Assembly (NCBI RefSeq): GCF_036287235.1
Contig: NZ_CP142850.1
Coordinates: forward strand, 2,323,336 to 2,387,335
Direction of reading: 5' to 3'
Origin: Exiguobacterium sp. 9-2
GTDB taxonomy: Bacteria; Bacillota; Bacilli; Exiguobacteriales; Exiguobacteriaceae
DNA length: 64,000 bases
The stretch's first letter is position 1; each line of letters opens with the position of its first letter. The position numbers were made by a program, and so were the translations under genes. Below, in pieces: positions 9,217 through 17,851 of this stretch. The notes under the pieces were generated by a model that searched no databases, was not told the origin of the DNA, and saw only the letters and a program-made list of their open reading frames with translations.

Positions 9217-9857
9217 CGCTTCCGTAAAATTTCCTCGATTTCTGCGTGTGATTGCGCGACATGATCCGCTTGCTCTAAGCGTTGCGTTGGCATCCGGTCA
9301 TCAAGAAGCGCAATCACTTCCATGCCTGCTGCTTTCGCACCAATCATCCCGTTCGCAGCGTCTTCAATGACAAGACAGTTCTCGGGTGCGTGTCCAATCC
9401 GCTCTGCCGCAAGTCGAAAAATCGCGGGATCCGGTTTCGAACGGATGACTTCTTCTCCACTGACGTAGTGCGTGATCGGAAGCCCATAATGACGGATGAC
9501 ACGTTCGATTTTCTGAAGTGAACTCGAAGAAGCAATGCCGATATCGTAACCAAGAGTCGCCGCTTGTTCGATGACTTGTGTGACGCCTTTTTTTAATCCA
9601 CACTCCTCCGGCTTTGCATGAATTTGAAACAAGCGATGTTCTTCCTCAAGCAACGCACTAGCTGTTTCTTTCAGCTGATGCTGGGCGACGAGTTCTTCCC
9701 ACATTTCATCTCCTGTTTTTCCCATGAACGTCGCATACTGAACCGGATCAAGCGGAATCGATAACCTTTTGAACATCTGTTGATGCACTTCAAAGTAGCG
9801 AATCTCACTATCTAAGATAACCCCGTCCATATCAAAAATCAGACCGCGTTTTTTCAC
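9213..9857 (-). CDS. HAD-family phosphatase (beta-phosphoglucomutase-like)
   Basis: A 214-residue haloacid dehalogenase-type hydrolase. Motif I FDMDGVILDSE carries the nucleophilic aspartate; a helical cap follows; motif II is IASSSS; motif III/IV includes KPDPAIF and VIEDAANGMIGAKAAG. This arrangement marks the beta-phosphoglucomutase/phosphatase subgroup acting on small phosphorylated metabolites; the substrate is unknown. The start is taken as GTG at 9857, preceded by GGGGGAG at correct spacing. The longer frame to 9932 runs into the terminator hairpin of the preceding gene and has no ribosome site. Confidence 0.85.
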   Translation of the reverse strand: MKKRGLIFDMDGVILDSEIRYFEVHQQMFKRLSIPLDPVQYATFMGKTGDEMWEELVAQHQLKETASALLEEEHRLFQIHAKPEECGLKKGVTQVIEQAATLGYDIGIASSSSLQKIERVIRHYGLPITHYVSGEEVIRSKPDPAIFRLAAERIGHAPENCLVIEDAANGMIGAKAAGMEVIALLDDRMPTQRLEQADHVAQSHAEIEEILRKR

Positions 9858-9899
9858 GATAACTCCCCCTTTATTGATCGATCCTGACTTCAGCATATC

Positions 9900-9926
9900 A
9901 AAAAAACGACTACACGATGTAGTCGT
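9900..9926 (-). terminator. Intrinsic terminator
   Basis: An ACGACTACA/TGTAGTCGT stem (9906-9926, 3-base loop) is followed on the minus strand by a run of seven T, ending the FemAB-like gene. Confidence 0.8.
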
Positions 9927-9947
9927 TTTCATACTCTCATTATCTAT

Positions 9948-10982
9948 TTAACTAGTTGCCACCTGAATACCAGCTTGTCGATACGCCGGAAAATAATCGG
10001 AATCAGCATTTGATCCGTATCGTACGCAGAGCAAATCATATAGTGATGGCTGCAGGATGGATTTTCCTTGATGATACTCAAATAGTCGATATCCAGTGTA
10101 ACGGCATTTACTCTCAAAAAGACTATCCCGTTCTTGATACCCGCCCCCAAGATGTTGTTCGACGAGTCCTCGTGCTTTTGCCTGAAGAATTGCTTCGTAC
10201 TCAAGTCGCTGATTCGGGAACATCTTCTCTTCATCCCGCTTACAGCCGATCAAATGACCGTGGGCGTATTCTTTTCCAAGCAATACGAAGTATCCCCCAA
10301 CCGCTTTTCCGTCGATTTCCGCCATCAGTAATAAGGGCTCACAAAGTGGGTTCGTCTCCATCAATTGCTCAAAATACGTCGCGGTAAAATAATAATGAGC
10401 CGAGGCATTCTTCCGGTCCATCGTTTCATGATACAACGCTAAAAAAACAGGTAGATCGTCCCGTGTTCCTGTTCTGACGGTTAAGGGTGAAGCAAGCGAT
10501 TTACGAATCATGCTTCTCGTCTTCTTATGAAATGTCTGCATGATATCTTCAAGTGAAGGACGCAAATCAATACTCGTCGTATGACGGATGAAGGAAACTT
10601 TTGTCCAGTCCTGCATAAACCGTTCATTACCTGTTAATGGATTAAAGCGGATCATTTCCGAGACGATCGATTCTTGCTCCGCCCACCTCTCAAAGGATAA
10701 ACGAGCCTGCTGGATCTCGGACGCAGTCAGTCGACCGATGATTTCCGGTCCGCCATAGCCGTACGGGGTAATGAGATCTGAATAAGGCGTATCAAAAATA
10801 CGACGCTTCAAAAAAGGATAAAACAGTGTTCCTGCATGACCTTCATAAAGAAATAATACCGCTTGCTCAGACGGTCTAGCGTTGAGCGTGACGTATTGGT
10901 GACTATAGAAGATATCAAGAGGCTGTTTCTGTACGTGTGTCGTCCAAGTTGCGGCATCTGTGATGAATTGACACCTTTCCAT
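9948..10982 (-). CDS. FemAB/BioF2-like GNAT-fold protein
   Basis: A 344-residue protein with the layout of FemAB-type (double GNAT) transferases. An N-terminal half includes LFLYEGHAGTLFYPFLKRR and PYGYGGPEI. The C-terminal half resembles the acetyltransferase domain of FemAB and BioF2-like proteins: LLMAEIDGKAVGGYFVLLG, YAHGHLIGC, then YEAILQAKARGL and HLGGG. Known members add amino acids to lipid II using aminoacyl-tRNA, but many homologues act elsewhere, so function stays open. TGGAGGTG fits the ATG at 10982; the TTG at 11000 would place the ribosome site inside the gene. Single-gene unit. Confidence 0.75.
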   Translation of the reverse strand: MERCQFITDAATWTTHVQKQPLDIFYSHQYVTLNARPSEQAVLFLYEGHAGTLFYPFLKRRIFDTPYSDLITPYGYGGPEIIGRLTASEIQQARLSFERWAEQESIVSEMIRFNPLTGNERFMQDWTKVSFIRHTTSIDLRPSLEDIMQTFHKKTRSMIRKSLASPLTVRTGTRDDLPVFLALYHETMDRKNASAHYYFTATYFEQLMETNPLCEPLLLMAEIDGKAVGGYFVLLGKEYAHGHLIGCKRDEEKMFPNQRLEYEAILQAKARGLVEQHLGGGYQERDSLFESKCRYTGYRLFEYHQGKSILQPSLYDLLCVRYGSNADSDYFPAYRQAGIQVATS

Positions 10983-11120
10983 CCGTGCACCTCCAGTCAA
11001 AAAGAAGCAACGTTCATATGACCTTTCTTTTCAAGTTCTTGATTAGAAAGTACCCGTTTCTTTGCCGAAATATTCCATATTATTAAATGTTTGTTTTATA
11101 ATTTTCGAACGAATGATGTA

Positions 11121-11152
11121 ACAAAAGACAGCTGATCTATTGTCCGCTGTCT
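11121..11152 (-). terminator. Probable intrinsic terminator
   Basis: An AGACAGC/GCTGTCT stem with a 13-base loop is followed on the minus strand by TTTTGTT, after the MFS gene. The large loop lowers confidence. Confidence 0.55.
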
Positions 11153-11165
11153 CACAAGATAAAGC

Positions 11166-12344
11166 TCATGATGTGGTTTTAGGAATAGCACGAAGGAAAA
11201 CAACTCCTGCTAACAGGATCAATCCAATTAAGGTCAAGAAAACTGCTGACATACCTGATAAATCGTAGATCAAACCTCCAACTGTCGGACTGATCATCCG
11301 CCCTGCTGAAGCAGCGATATTAACGTATCCTTGGAATTCTCCTTCTTTTCCGATTGGCGCAAGTCGCGCCGCCATTGCAGGAACCGCTGGCCAGATGAAC
11401 ATCTCACCGATTGTCAGAATGATCATCGCCACGAGGAACATCTTGAAGCCGCCTGCAAACGGAACAATCAGATAAGAGAGAAGGAAGATGCCTGTCCCGG
11501 TCATCAGTTGGCGTTTCAAATCATCTCCAAACCAACGAAGAATTGGTGTTAATAAAGGTTGTGCGAACACGATAAGCGCTCCATTGATTGTCCAAAGAAT
11601 CGAGTACTCGGAAATCGTGACACCGAGCGATTTCGTATGGACAGCAAAGGTCCCTTGCCATTGCACATAAACGAACCAAAGTAAGGCATAACCGATCGAA
11701 ACGAGCAACATCGTCCGTGCGGATCCGCGCGAAAGTGGTGTGCGTGTCGTTTCGATCTCGTCATGTGCCGCATGCATCCGCGCTGGCGCCTGAATCCAGG
11801 ACAAACCGACAAACAAAATGATGGCAAAGACGATATAGAGAACGAGATTGGCGATGAAGATGTACTGAATCGAAAAAGCAGCAATTTGACCACTAACAGC
11901 TGTCCCGAGGGCTACACCGACGTTTTGCGCGACATAGATCGCATTAAAGGCGCGGCGTCCGCCTTCCGGCCAGATGACGCCCGTCATTGCGTAGATCGTT
12001 GGGAAAACCATCCCACCGACGAATCCAATCAATCCAAGCATCGCGACGTATCCAATATACGTCTGATGAAATAGCAACAAGCCGACGGAAGACAGGACAA
12101 GTCCGATGACACTGATGACAAGCGTCTTCTTTCCGCCGAGTCGGTCAAACGCTTTTCCGCCTAAGTAGTTCCCAACGATTGCTAAGGCTGAGTTGACGAA
12201 TAACGCCATTCCGGCTTTTGTCATCGACTCCCCTAAATATTCATGAATATATAATGTATTGAACGGCCATAAAAAAGAGGATCCCGTCGTATTGATGGCC
12301 ATCGCAAGGACGAGGATCCAGACCGCTTTTGGTAATTTTGGCAT
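11166..12344 (-). CDS. MFS transporter (YttB-like, 12 TM)
   Basis: A 392-residue major facilitator protein with about twelve hydrophobic segments and the motif A-like loop YLGGKAFDRLGGKKT between TM2 and TM3. Its location next to leuS matches yttB of Bacillus subtilis, a putative efflux carrier. AGGAGG sits just before the ATG. It diverges from mnmM and is followed by its own weak terminator. The family resemblance is to drug or metabolite exporters; no substrate can be inferred. Confidence 0.85.
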   Translation of the reverse strand: MPKLPKAVWILVLAMAINTTGSSFLWPFNTLYIHEYLGESMTKAGMALFVNSALAIVGNYLGGKAFDRLGGKKTLVISVIGLVLSSVGLLLFHQTYIGYVAMLGLIGFVGGMVFPTIYAMTGVIWPEGGRRAFNAIYVAQNVGVALGTAVSGQIAAFSIQYIFIANLVLYIVFAIILFVGLSWIQAPARMHAAHDEIETTRTPLSRGSARTMLLVSIGYALLWFVYVQWQGTFAVHTKSLGVTISEYSILWTINGALIVFAQPLLTPILRWFGDDLKRQLMTGTGIFLLSYLIVPFAGGFKMFLVAMIILTIGEMFIWPAVPAMAARLAPIGKEGEFQGYVNIAASAGRMISPTVGGLIYDLSGMSAVFLTLIGLILLAGVVFLRAIPKTTS

Positions 12345-12421
12345 ACCTTTGGTCCTCCTATTTCATTCTCAACCTTGCCACTTTACGCAATCCCTCCCCC
12401 GCCTGTCAAGCCACTTCACTT

Positions 12422-12450
12422 TTCGTCAATGACTCAAAAGATGGTATAAT
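12422..12450 (+). promoter_or_regulatory. Candidate promoter of mnmM
   Basis: A perfect TATAAT (12445-12450) lies 17 bases after a weak -35 TTCGTC (12422-12427), upstream of mnmM. Confidence 0.45.
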
Positions 12451-12521
12451 GCAGGAGGAATCATACATACGATGATCATGTATAAAGAGAAAAACAGCCC
12501 ATAGGAACAGGAGTCTATGCC

Positions 12522-13097
12522 ATGTCACTTGCCCGTGTACTACCTTATACGAAACAATTACTGGAGTCCGTCATCGAACCTGGTGACTGCGTCGTCGATA
12601 TGACTGCCGGAAATGGACATGATACGCAGTTCTTAGCAGAATGCGTCGGTCCAGAAGGTAGAGTCCTTGCGTTCGACGTCCAAGCTCAAGCCATCGAGGA
12701 ATCGACACGACGTCTCGACGAAGCCGGAATGTTAGAACGTGTCGATCTTTATCACGAAAGTCACATCCATGTTGGTGCGCGTCTTTCGGACGAACGACGG
12801 CCTGTTCGTGCCGGCGTCTTCAATCTCGGATACTTGCCTGGAAGTGATAAATCGATCACGACGACAGGTGAAGAGACGCTTGAAGCACTCGACGCTCTCC
12901 TCCCGGTACTTGCACCTGGTGGTCTTGTCGTCCTTGTCGTCTATCACGGTCATCTTGAAGGAAAACGGGAACGCGATGCTGTCCTAGATTACGTCACAGC
13001 CCTTGATCAGCAAGGTTATGCCGTTCTTCAGTACCGCTTCTTGAATCAACAGAATCATCCACCGTTCATCATCGCGATCGAGAAAAAAGTGCGCTGA
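12522..13097 (+). CDS. mnmM: tRNA methyltransferase MnmM (YtqB family)
   Basis: A 191-residue class I SAM-dependent methyltransferase. The SAM-binding motif is DMTAGNGHDT at residues 26-35, and the family-specific FNLGYLPG lies at 100-107. YtqB-type proteins have been reported as MnmM, which methylates nm5s2U to mnm5s2U at the wobble position of certain tRNAs in Gram-positive bacteria lacking MnmC. The assignment is from family motifs and from the neighbourhood of metK, which also carries ytqB in Bacillus. An AGGAG site precedes the ATG. Single-gene unit with a terminator. Confidence 0.85.
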   Translation: MSLARVLPYTKQLLESVIEPGDCVVDMTAGNGHDTQFLAECVGPEGRVLAFDVQAQAIEESTRRLDEAGMLERVDLYHESHIHVGARLSDERRPVRAGVFNLGYLPGSDKSITTTGEETLEALDALLPVLAPGGLVVLVVYHGHLEGKRERDAVLDYVTALDQQGYAVLQYRFLNQQNHPPFIIAIEKKVR

Positions 13098-13111
13098 CAG
13101 TAGAAATAAAG

Positions 13112-13149
13112 AAGTGATGGCTTCCGCTATGGAAACCATCACTTTTTTC
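13112..13149. terminator. Bidirectional intrinsic terminator
   Basis: An AAGTGATGG/CCATCACTT stem with an inner TTCC/GGAA pair is followed by a T-run on the plus strand; the minus-strand side is T-rich. It lies between convergent mnmM and the hydrolase gene. Confidence 0.75.
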
Positions 13150-13852
13150 ATTCTTCGACTAATTTAAAAAACAACAATAATTTTTCCGCAAACCGTGTAT
13201 TCAACCGTTCAAAGCTGAAATGCGGGAAACCGTGTAGACGTTGTAAGTAAATCTGATCGCCACCCATTTTCCGACATACTTCGAGTGTCAGTTTGACGTC
13301 TGCGAACTGATCGTCTGGTGCATAAAAACAAGCCAAGTTTACACGAGGCAGTTTTTTTCGTTCCTCGTCATGTACGACGATCTCTTCTTCGATTTCCCGG
13401 TACTGCGCATACGTCAGTTCACCGATGCGAACGGTATCTTCCGTACTTTGACCAAACGGCAACGTACCGAGTGGCGCATCGGGACGGAAACGATCAAACG
13501 CACTCGCGAAGACTTGTTTGACACCTCCGAGTTGTTTCGACGGATGCCAATCAAACAATGGTGAAACGAACGCAAGACTTGCGACTGGTAGTTCATATTC
13601 TTGCAACAGACGATTGACGACGAGTGCCCCCATGCTACAGGCGATGATATGAATCGGTAGCTTTCGTTTTCCTGCTTCGCGTAATGCTTCTTTTAACAGT
13701 TGACCGTGCTCTTCAAACGAAATGCGACGTGGTGCGTCGACGAGTAGCACTTCATACTCTCTTTCGAGTACTCGAATCAAAGCTTCACTCGGACGGGCAC
13801 GCAGTTGTAACGGATAGACTAATACGATGATTCCTGTTGGTTGTTCAACCAC
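13148..13852 (-). CDS. Alpha/beta-hydrolase family protein
   Basis: A 234-residue protein with an alpha/beta-hydrolase pattern. The strand GIIVLVYPLQ is followed by the nucleophile elbow ACSMGAL (serine near residue 90), an acid candidate in ACFYAPDDQFAD, and a late histidine in LHGFPHFSFE. It could be an esterase or lipase of small substrates; nothing fixes the substrate. Translation starts at a GTG at 13852 preceded by AGAGGTGA. It may share a transcript with the acetyltransferase gene upstream, since no terminator separates them. Confidence 0.75.
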   Translation of the reverse strand: MVEQPTGIIVLVYPLQLRARPSEALIRVLEREYEVLLVDAPRRISFEEHGQLLKEALREAGKRKLPIHIIACSMGALVVNRLLQEYELPVASLAFVSPLFDWHPSKQLGGVKQVFASAFDRFRPDAPLGTLPFGQSTEDTVRIGELTYAQYREIEEEIVVHDEERKKLPRVNLACFYAPDDQFADVKLTLEVCRKMGGDQIYLQRLHGFPHFSFERLNTRFAEKLLLFFKLVEE

Positions 13853-13930
13853 AAACTCACCTCTTCACTTCATACTTCCTTTTCACGATACCTTATTTCA
13901 AACGCAAACGAAACCGTCCCGAGACGGATT

Positions 13931-14419
13931 TCACGAGGCAACATGGCGAAGACGAACGACTGATTCCGCTTGCCCAAACACTTCTTCCGTCATCTCACTA
14001 AGTTCTTCAAAACCAAATGAGGTCAGGAATTGACGCGCTTTATAGTTACGTGCTTCCACGTAGACTTCGAGTGGGACGGCTCCTTGTCGTTCGAGTTCAC
14101 GAATCAGACGTCTTCCGATTCCGTTTTGCTGATATTCCGGCAAGACGTAAAGCCGAATGATTTCCCATGTTCCTTCGACATCAACAGCATGAATGAAACC
14201 GACGATTTCCTCGTCGATGATTCCGACATAAAAATACTCTCCCCGTGCTTCTTCCGCCGTCCGGATCGCACGAACGACTTCTTCTTGCGGATACGCCTCC
14301 TGCACGAAATGCGCTTTCGAACGTTCGGAATAGATTTCTTCATACGTATCCAACCAAGATGTGATAGCAATGTCATGAATACGTCCTGCATCAGCTGGAA
14401 TAGCTTCGCGTATTTCCAT
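13931..14419 (-). CDS. GNAT N-acetyltransferase
   Basis: A 162-residue Gcn5-related acetyltransferase. The acetyl-CoA-binding motif is YVLPEYQQNGIGRRLIRELE (R/Q-x-x-G-I-G form), preceded by the strand GFIHAVDVEGTWEIIRL and followed by VYVEARNYKARQFLTSFGFEE. The N-terminal IREAIPADAGRIHDI with SWLDTYEEIY resembles the YikC/YobR-like acetyltransferases. A GGGGGG ribosome site precedes the ATG. Substrate unknown. Confidence 0.85.
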   Translation of the reverse strand: MEIREAIPADAGRIHDIAITSWLDTYEEIYSERSKAHFVQEAYPQEEVVRAIRTAEEARGEYFYVGIIDEEIVGFIHAVDVEGTWEIIRLYVLPEYQQNGIGRRLIRELERQGAVPLEVYVEARNYKARQFLTSFGFEELSEMTEEVFGQAESVVRLRHVAS

Positions 14420-14514
14420 AATCGGAACCCCCCTTTATACTCATACAAATCGACTCATGTACTTTTACCCTTTTCTAGAAAAAACATTCGTTTCCTGCAA
14501 AGTTCCGCGGAAAC

Positions 14515-14554
14515 AAAAAAGCCCGAAAACCCACGTAGGATTTCCGGACTTTTT
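14515..14554 (-). terminator. Terminator of metK
   Basis: On the minus strand an AGTCCGGAAATCC-type stem pairs with GGGTTTTCGGGCT and is followed by six T, immediately after the metK stop. Confidence 0.8.
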
Positions 14555-14556
14555 GA

Positions 14557-15765
14557 TTATGCGAAACGTTTTGCTTGTTCTTCAAGAACTGCTGCTTTAT
14601 CTGTTTGCTCCCATGGAAGCTCAACATCTGTACGACCGAAGTGACCGTATGCAGCTGTTTGACGATAGATCGGACGACGGAGATCAAGCATGTTGATGAT
14701 TCCAGCCGGACGAAGATCGAAGTTTTCAGCAACCAATTCGACGAGTTGTGCTTCAGGAAGTTTTCCTGTGCCGAATGTATCAACTGCGATTGATACAGGG
14801 TGCGCGACACCGATTGCGTACGCAAGTTGAACTTCTGCTTTGTCTGCAAGACCTGCAGCAACGAGGTTCTTCGCGACGTAACGTGCTGCGTATGCAGCTG
14901 AACGGTCGACTTTTGTTGGATCTTTACCTGAGAATGCTCCACCGCCGTGGCGTGCGTATCCACCATACGTATCAACGATGATCTTACGACCAGTCAATCC
15001 AGCATCTCCTTGTGGTCCGCCAATGACGAAACGACCAGTTGGGTTGATGAAGAATTTCGTTGCTGCGTCGATGTATTCAGCCGGGATGACCGGTGTGATG
15101 ACGTGTTCTTTCAAATCAGCTTGGATTTGCTCAAGCGTAACTTCTTCCGCATGTTGTGTCGAGATGACGATCGTATCGACACGAACCGGCTCGTTGTTCT
15201 CGTTGTATTCGACCGTGACTTGTGTTTTTCCGTCCGGACGAAGGTAGTCGAGTTGACCGTTTTTACGCACTTCTGCCAAACGGCGTGCGAGACGGTGCGA
15301 AAGCGAAATTGGAAGTGGCATGAGTTCTGGTGTTTCTTTCGTTGCGTAACCGAACATAAGACCTTGGTCTCCTGCACCGATTGCATCGATTTCTGCATCA
15401 GACATGCTACCTTCACGTGCTTCAAGCGCTTGGTCGACACCAAGAGCGATATCTGCTGATTGCTCATCGATCGATGTCAATACAGCACATGTATCCGCAT
15501 CGAAACCGTATTTCGCGCGTGTGTAGCCGATTTCACGAATCGTTTCACGAACGACTTTTGGAATGTCGACGTAAGTGGATGTCGTGATCTCACCTGCAAC
15601 GAGAACGAGACCTGTTGTAACAGAAGTTTCTGCCGCAACACGTGCGTTTGGATCCGCTGCAAGAATCGCATCGAGGATTGAATCCGAAATTTGGTCACAG
15701 ATTTTATCTGGATGACCTTCAGTGACTGACTCCGACGTGAATAGTCGGCGATTAAGGTTTGTCAT
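14557..15765 (-). CDS. metK: S-adenosylmethionine synthetase
   Basis: A 402-residue methionine adenosyltransferase that makes SAM from methionine and ATP. Visible hallmarks are the N-terminal [15 protein letters not shown], the hexapeptide-type [12 protein letters not shown], and [19 protein letters not shown]. The ATG at 15765 follows GGGAGGG at proper spacing; the longer frame to 15855 would run into the riboswitch terminator. SAM produced here closes a feedback loop through the SAM-I riboswitch in the leader. Its neighbour pckA is divergent, as in Bacillus. Confidence 0.98.
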   Translation of the reverse strand: MTNLNRRLFTSESVTEGHPDKICDQISDSILDAILAADPNARVAAETSVTTGLVLVAGEITTSTYVDIPKVVRETIREIGYTRAKYGFDADTCAVLTSIDEQSADIALGVDQALEAREGSMSDAEIDAIGAGDQGLMFGYATKETPELMPLPISLSHRLARRLAEVRKNGQLDYLRPDGKTQVTVEYNENNEPVRVDTIVISTQHAEEVTLEQIQADLKEHVITPVIPAEYIDAATKFFINPTGRFVIGGPQGDAGLTGRKIIVDTYGGYARHGGGAFSGKDPTKVDRSAAYAARYVAKNLVAAGLADKAEVQLAYAIGVAHPVSIAVDTFGTGKLPEAQLVELVAENFDLRPAGIINMLDLRRPIYRQTAAYGHFGRTDVELPWEQTDKAAVLEEQAKRFA

Positions 15766-15833
15766 GTATGACCCTCCCAAAAAAGAATTTGACGGTGTAC
15801 TCATTTCCCCTAGTTGAGTGGGACGGTAAAATG

Positions 15834-16020
15834 AAAAAAACCTTTCCAAGTCCAAAAAATGGTCAGGGAAAGGTTGTGCGTTCTTCCTTTACCCTCTTAT
15901 CGTTCGAAGTGTTTACTTCGCTTCAGGAGAGCACCTTTTCCCTCATTAATATATGAATTAATGTAGGACGGTTGCCGGGTTTCTTCGGGCCTTGTTCCCT
16001 CCACCTGCTCAGAATAAGAG
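15834..16020 (-). promoter_or_regulatory. SAM-I riboswitch (S-box) of metK
   Basis: The aptamer spans 15894-16020 on the minus strand. P1 is CTCTTAT paired with ATAAGAG; then come GAGCAGGTGGAGGGA, a GGCCC/GAAACCCGGCAACC core and the P3/P4 helices, all diagnostic of the S-box. The expression platform is a terminator hairpin (AACCTTTCC with GGAAAGGTT, 15834-15875) followed by seven T. High SAM should stabilise the aptamer and stop transcription before metK. Confidence 0.97.
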
Positions 16021-16037
16021 TATCCGTTACGAATTAC

Positions 16038-16066
16038 ATGATATAAAGTTGTACCTACTCTGTCAA
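16038..16066 (-). promoter_or_regulatory. SigA promoter of metK
   Basis: A perfect TTGACA (16061-16066) is 17 bases from TATCAT (16038-16043) on the minus strand, just before the SAM-I aptamer. Confidence 0.8.
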
Positions 16067-16122
16067 GCAAGGTTTCAAATTCTAGTCGAAACTTTTTAAA
16101 AGAGATGTTAAACTATTAATGC

Positions 16123-16136
16123 TGAAAGCGTTTCCA
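16123..16136. promoter_or_regulatory. cre-like CcpA operator candidate
   Basis: TGAAAGCGTTTCCA agrees with the catabolite-responsive element consensus TGWAANCGNTNWCA at 13 of 14 positions. It lies between the divergent metK and pckA promoters, about 30 bases upstream of the pckA -35 box. Control of pckA by CcpA is the natural inference, but metK is equally near. Confidence 0.65.
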
Positions 16137-16165
16137 GATAAATAGAAATCAGCACTAGAAAATGA

Positions 16166-16195
16166 TTGCGCTCCCTTTAGTATGTCATATATAAT
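16166..16195 (+). promoter_or_regulatory. SigA promoter of pckA
   Basis: TTGCGC (16166-16171) and a perfect TATAAT (16190-16195) are 18 bases apart. The -10 region is covered by the first CcpN-like operator. Confidence 0.7.
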
Positions 16196-16209
16196 GAATG
16201 TGTCATACT
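16181..16209 (+). promoter_or_regulatory. Tandem CcpN operator candidates at pckA
   Basis: Two direct repeats, TATGTCATATA (16181-16191) and TGTGTCATACT (16199-16209), both match the reported CcpN consensus TRTGHYATAYW at all 11 positions and are offset by 18 bases. They cover the -10 box and the start-site region. CcpN represses pckA during glycolytic growth in Bacillus subtilis, so the same control is expected here. Confidence 0.75.
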
Positions 16210-16254
16210 AAATGCAGTGAGCCAAAACCAACGTAGGGGAAAGGTGGGGTCAGG

Positions 16255-17823
16255 ATGCCGATGACGGTCCTGAATATCGAAGAACTACTCAAGAAAGAGC
16301 ATGTGTTCAAACAACTATCTGTTGCTGAACTTGTCGAACATGCGATTCGAAACGAAGAAGGTGTCCTTGCTGAGAACGGCGCACTATCTGTAGAAACGGG
16401 GAAATTTACAGGTCGTTCACCAAAAGATAAGTTCATCGTCCGTGATTCTTCCTGCGAGTCTCACATTGATTGGGGTCATGTTAACCAACCGATGGATGGA
16501 GACAAATTTGAACAATTGTTACAAAAGGTTCTTCGTTACATGAACGAAGCCGATCAGCTCTACTACACAGAAGCTGCTGCTGGGGCAGATACGCACTTCA
16601 CCCTTCCGGTTCGTGTGCTCACACAATACGCTTGGCATAACCTGTTTGCCAAACAACTCTTTTTACGCGAGTATCCTGAAGTGGCTGCCTTCGAACCGTT
16701 CACGGTCGTCTACGCGCCACATTTCAAAGCAGATCCTACCGTTGACGGAACGAATTCCGAGACATTCATCGCCATGTCGTTTGAACACCGGATCGTCTTG
16801 ATCGGCGGAACCGAATATGCGGGCGAAATCAAAAAATCGATTTTTTCCGTCATGAACTACCTCTTACCACAAGAAAATGTCCTTTCGATGCACTGTTCAG
16901 CAAACGTCGGACACGAAGGCGACGTCGCCTTGTTCTTCGGTCTATCCGGTACTGGTAAGACCACCCTGTCAGCAGACGATAGCCGTCAATTGATCGGTGA
17001 CGATGAGCATGGTTGGTCGCATGACGGCGTCTTCAACATTGAAGGTGGATGTTATGCGAAGACGGTCAATCTGTCACGCGAAAAAGAACCGCAAATTTTT
17101 GATGCGATCCGTTTCGGAACTGTCCTTGAAAACGTCGTGCTCGATGAATCTCGTCATCCTGATTACGATGACACATCGTTGACAGAAAATACACGTGCTG
17201 CTTATCCGATCACAGCGATCGATAACATCGCTGTTCCATCACGGGCTGGTCATCCGAAGACGATTGTCTTCTTGACGGCTGATGCGTATGGCGTCTTGCC
17301 TCCGATCAGTAAATTGACGAAAGAACAAGCGATGTATCATTTCCTATCAGGTTATACATCAAAACTTGCTGGAACAGAGCGTGGTATCACGGAACCGGAA
17401 GCAACGTTCTCGACATGCTTCGGTTCACCATTTCTTCCACTGATACCTGAAAAGTATGCGACGATGCTCGGAGAACTGATTGATCGTCACGGTGTGACCG
17501 TTTATCTCGTCAACACAGGCTGGACAGGCGGTGCTTACGGGACAGGTAGTCGAATGAAGCTATCGTATACACGGACGATGGTCAACGCTGCCGTCAACGG
17601 AACACTTGCAGCGATTCCAACAGAAGAGCACCCAATCTTCGGACTTCATATGCCACTTGAAGTTCCTGGTGTTCCAAGTGAATTACTCAATCCGGTACGC
17701 GTCTGGTCAAATCCTGACGAATACAACACACAAGCGCGTTCGCTTGCTGAGAAATTCCAACATAATTTCCTTCGTTTCGAAAGTGCGACGGATGCGATCA
17801 AGTCAGCAGGTCCATGTCTATAA
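16255..17823 (+). CDS. pckA: Phosphoenolpyruvate carboxykinase (ATP)
   Basis: A 522-residue PckA that converts oxaloacetate and ATP to phosphoenolpyruvate, the entry step of gluconeogenesis. The N-terminal [15 protein letters not shown], the P-loop GLSGTGKTT at residues 229-237 and the kinase-2-like segment IGDDEHGW are all intact. AAGGTGG seven bases before the ATG at 16255 supports this start; an ATG two codons later is an alternative. Control by tandem CcpN sites and a nearby cre is suggested by the upstream sequence. It forms a single-gene unit divergent from metK. Confidence 0.97.
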   Translation: MPMTVLNIEELLKKEHVFKQLSVAELVEHAIRNEEGVLAENGALSVETGKFTGRSPKDKFIVRDSSCESHIDWGHVNQPMDGDKFEQLLQKVLRYMNEADQLYYTEAAAGADTHFTLPVRVLTQYAWHNLFAKQLFLREYPEVAAFEPFTVVYAPHFKADPTVDGTNSETFIAMSFEHRIVLIGGTEYAGEIKKSIFSVMNYLLPQENVLSMHCSANVGHEGDVALFFGLSGTGKTTLSADDSRQLIGDDEHGWSHDGVFNIEGGCYAKTVNLSREKEPQIFDAIRFGTVLENVVLDESRHPDYDDTSLTENTRAAYPITAIDNIAVPSRAGHPKTIVFLTADAYGVLPPISKLTKEQAMYHFLSGYTSKLAGTERGITEPEATFSTCFGSPFLPLIPEKYATMLGELIDRHGVTVYLVNTGWTGGAYGTGSRMKLSYTRTMVNAAVNGTLAAIPTEEHPIFGLHMPLEVPGVPSELLNPVRVWSNPDEYNTQARSLAEKFQHNFLRFESATDAIKSAGPCL

Positions 17824-17851
17824 AAAAAAGAGCCTCAGGGCTCTTTTTTTT
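17822..17851. terminator. Bidirectional intrinsic terminator
   Basis: A GAGCC/GGCTC stem with a 4-base loop lies between runs of eight A and at least seven T, between convergent pckA and the EAL-HDOD gene. Confidence 0.9.

Noticed and set aside
14557-15855. Longer start for metK
   Set aside because: The 30 added residues would be encoded by the riboswitch terminator region; family N-terminus and ribosome site fit 15765.
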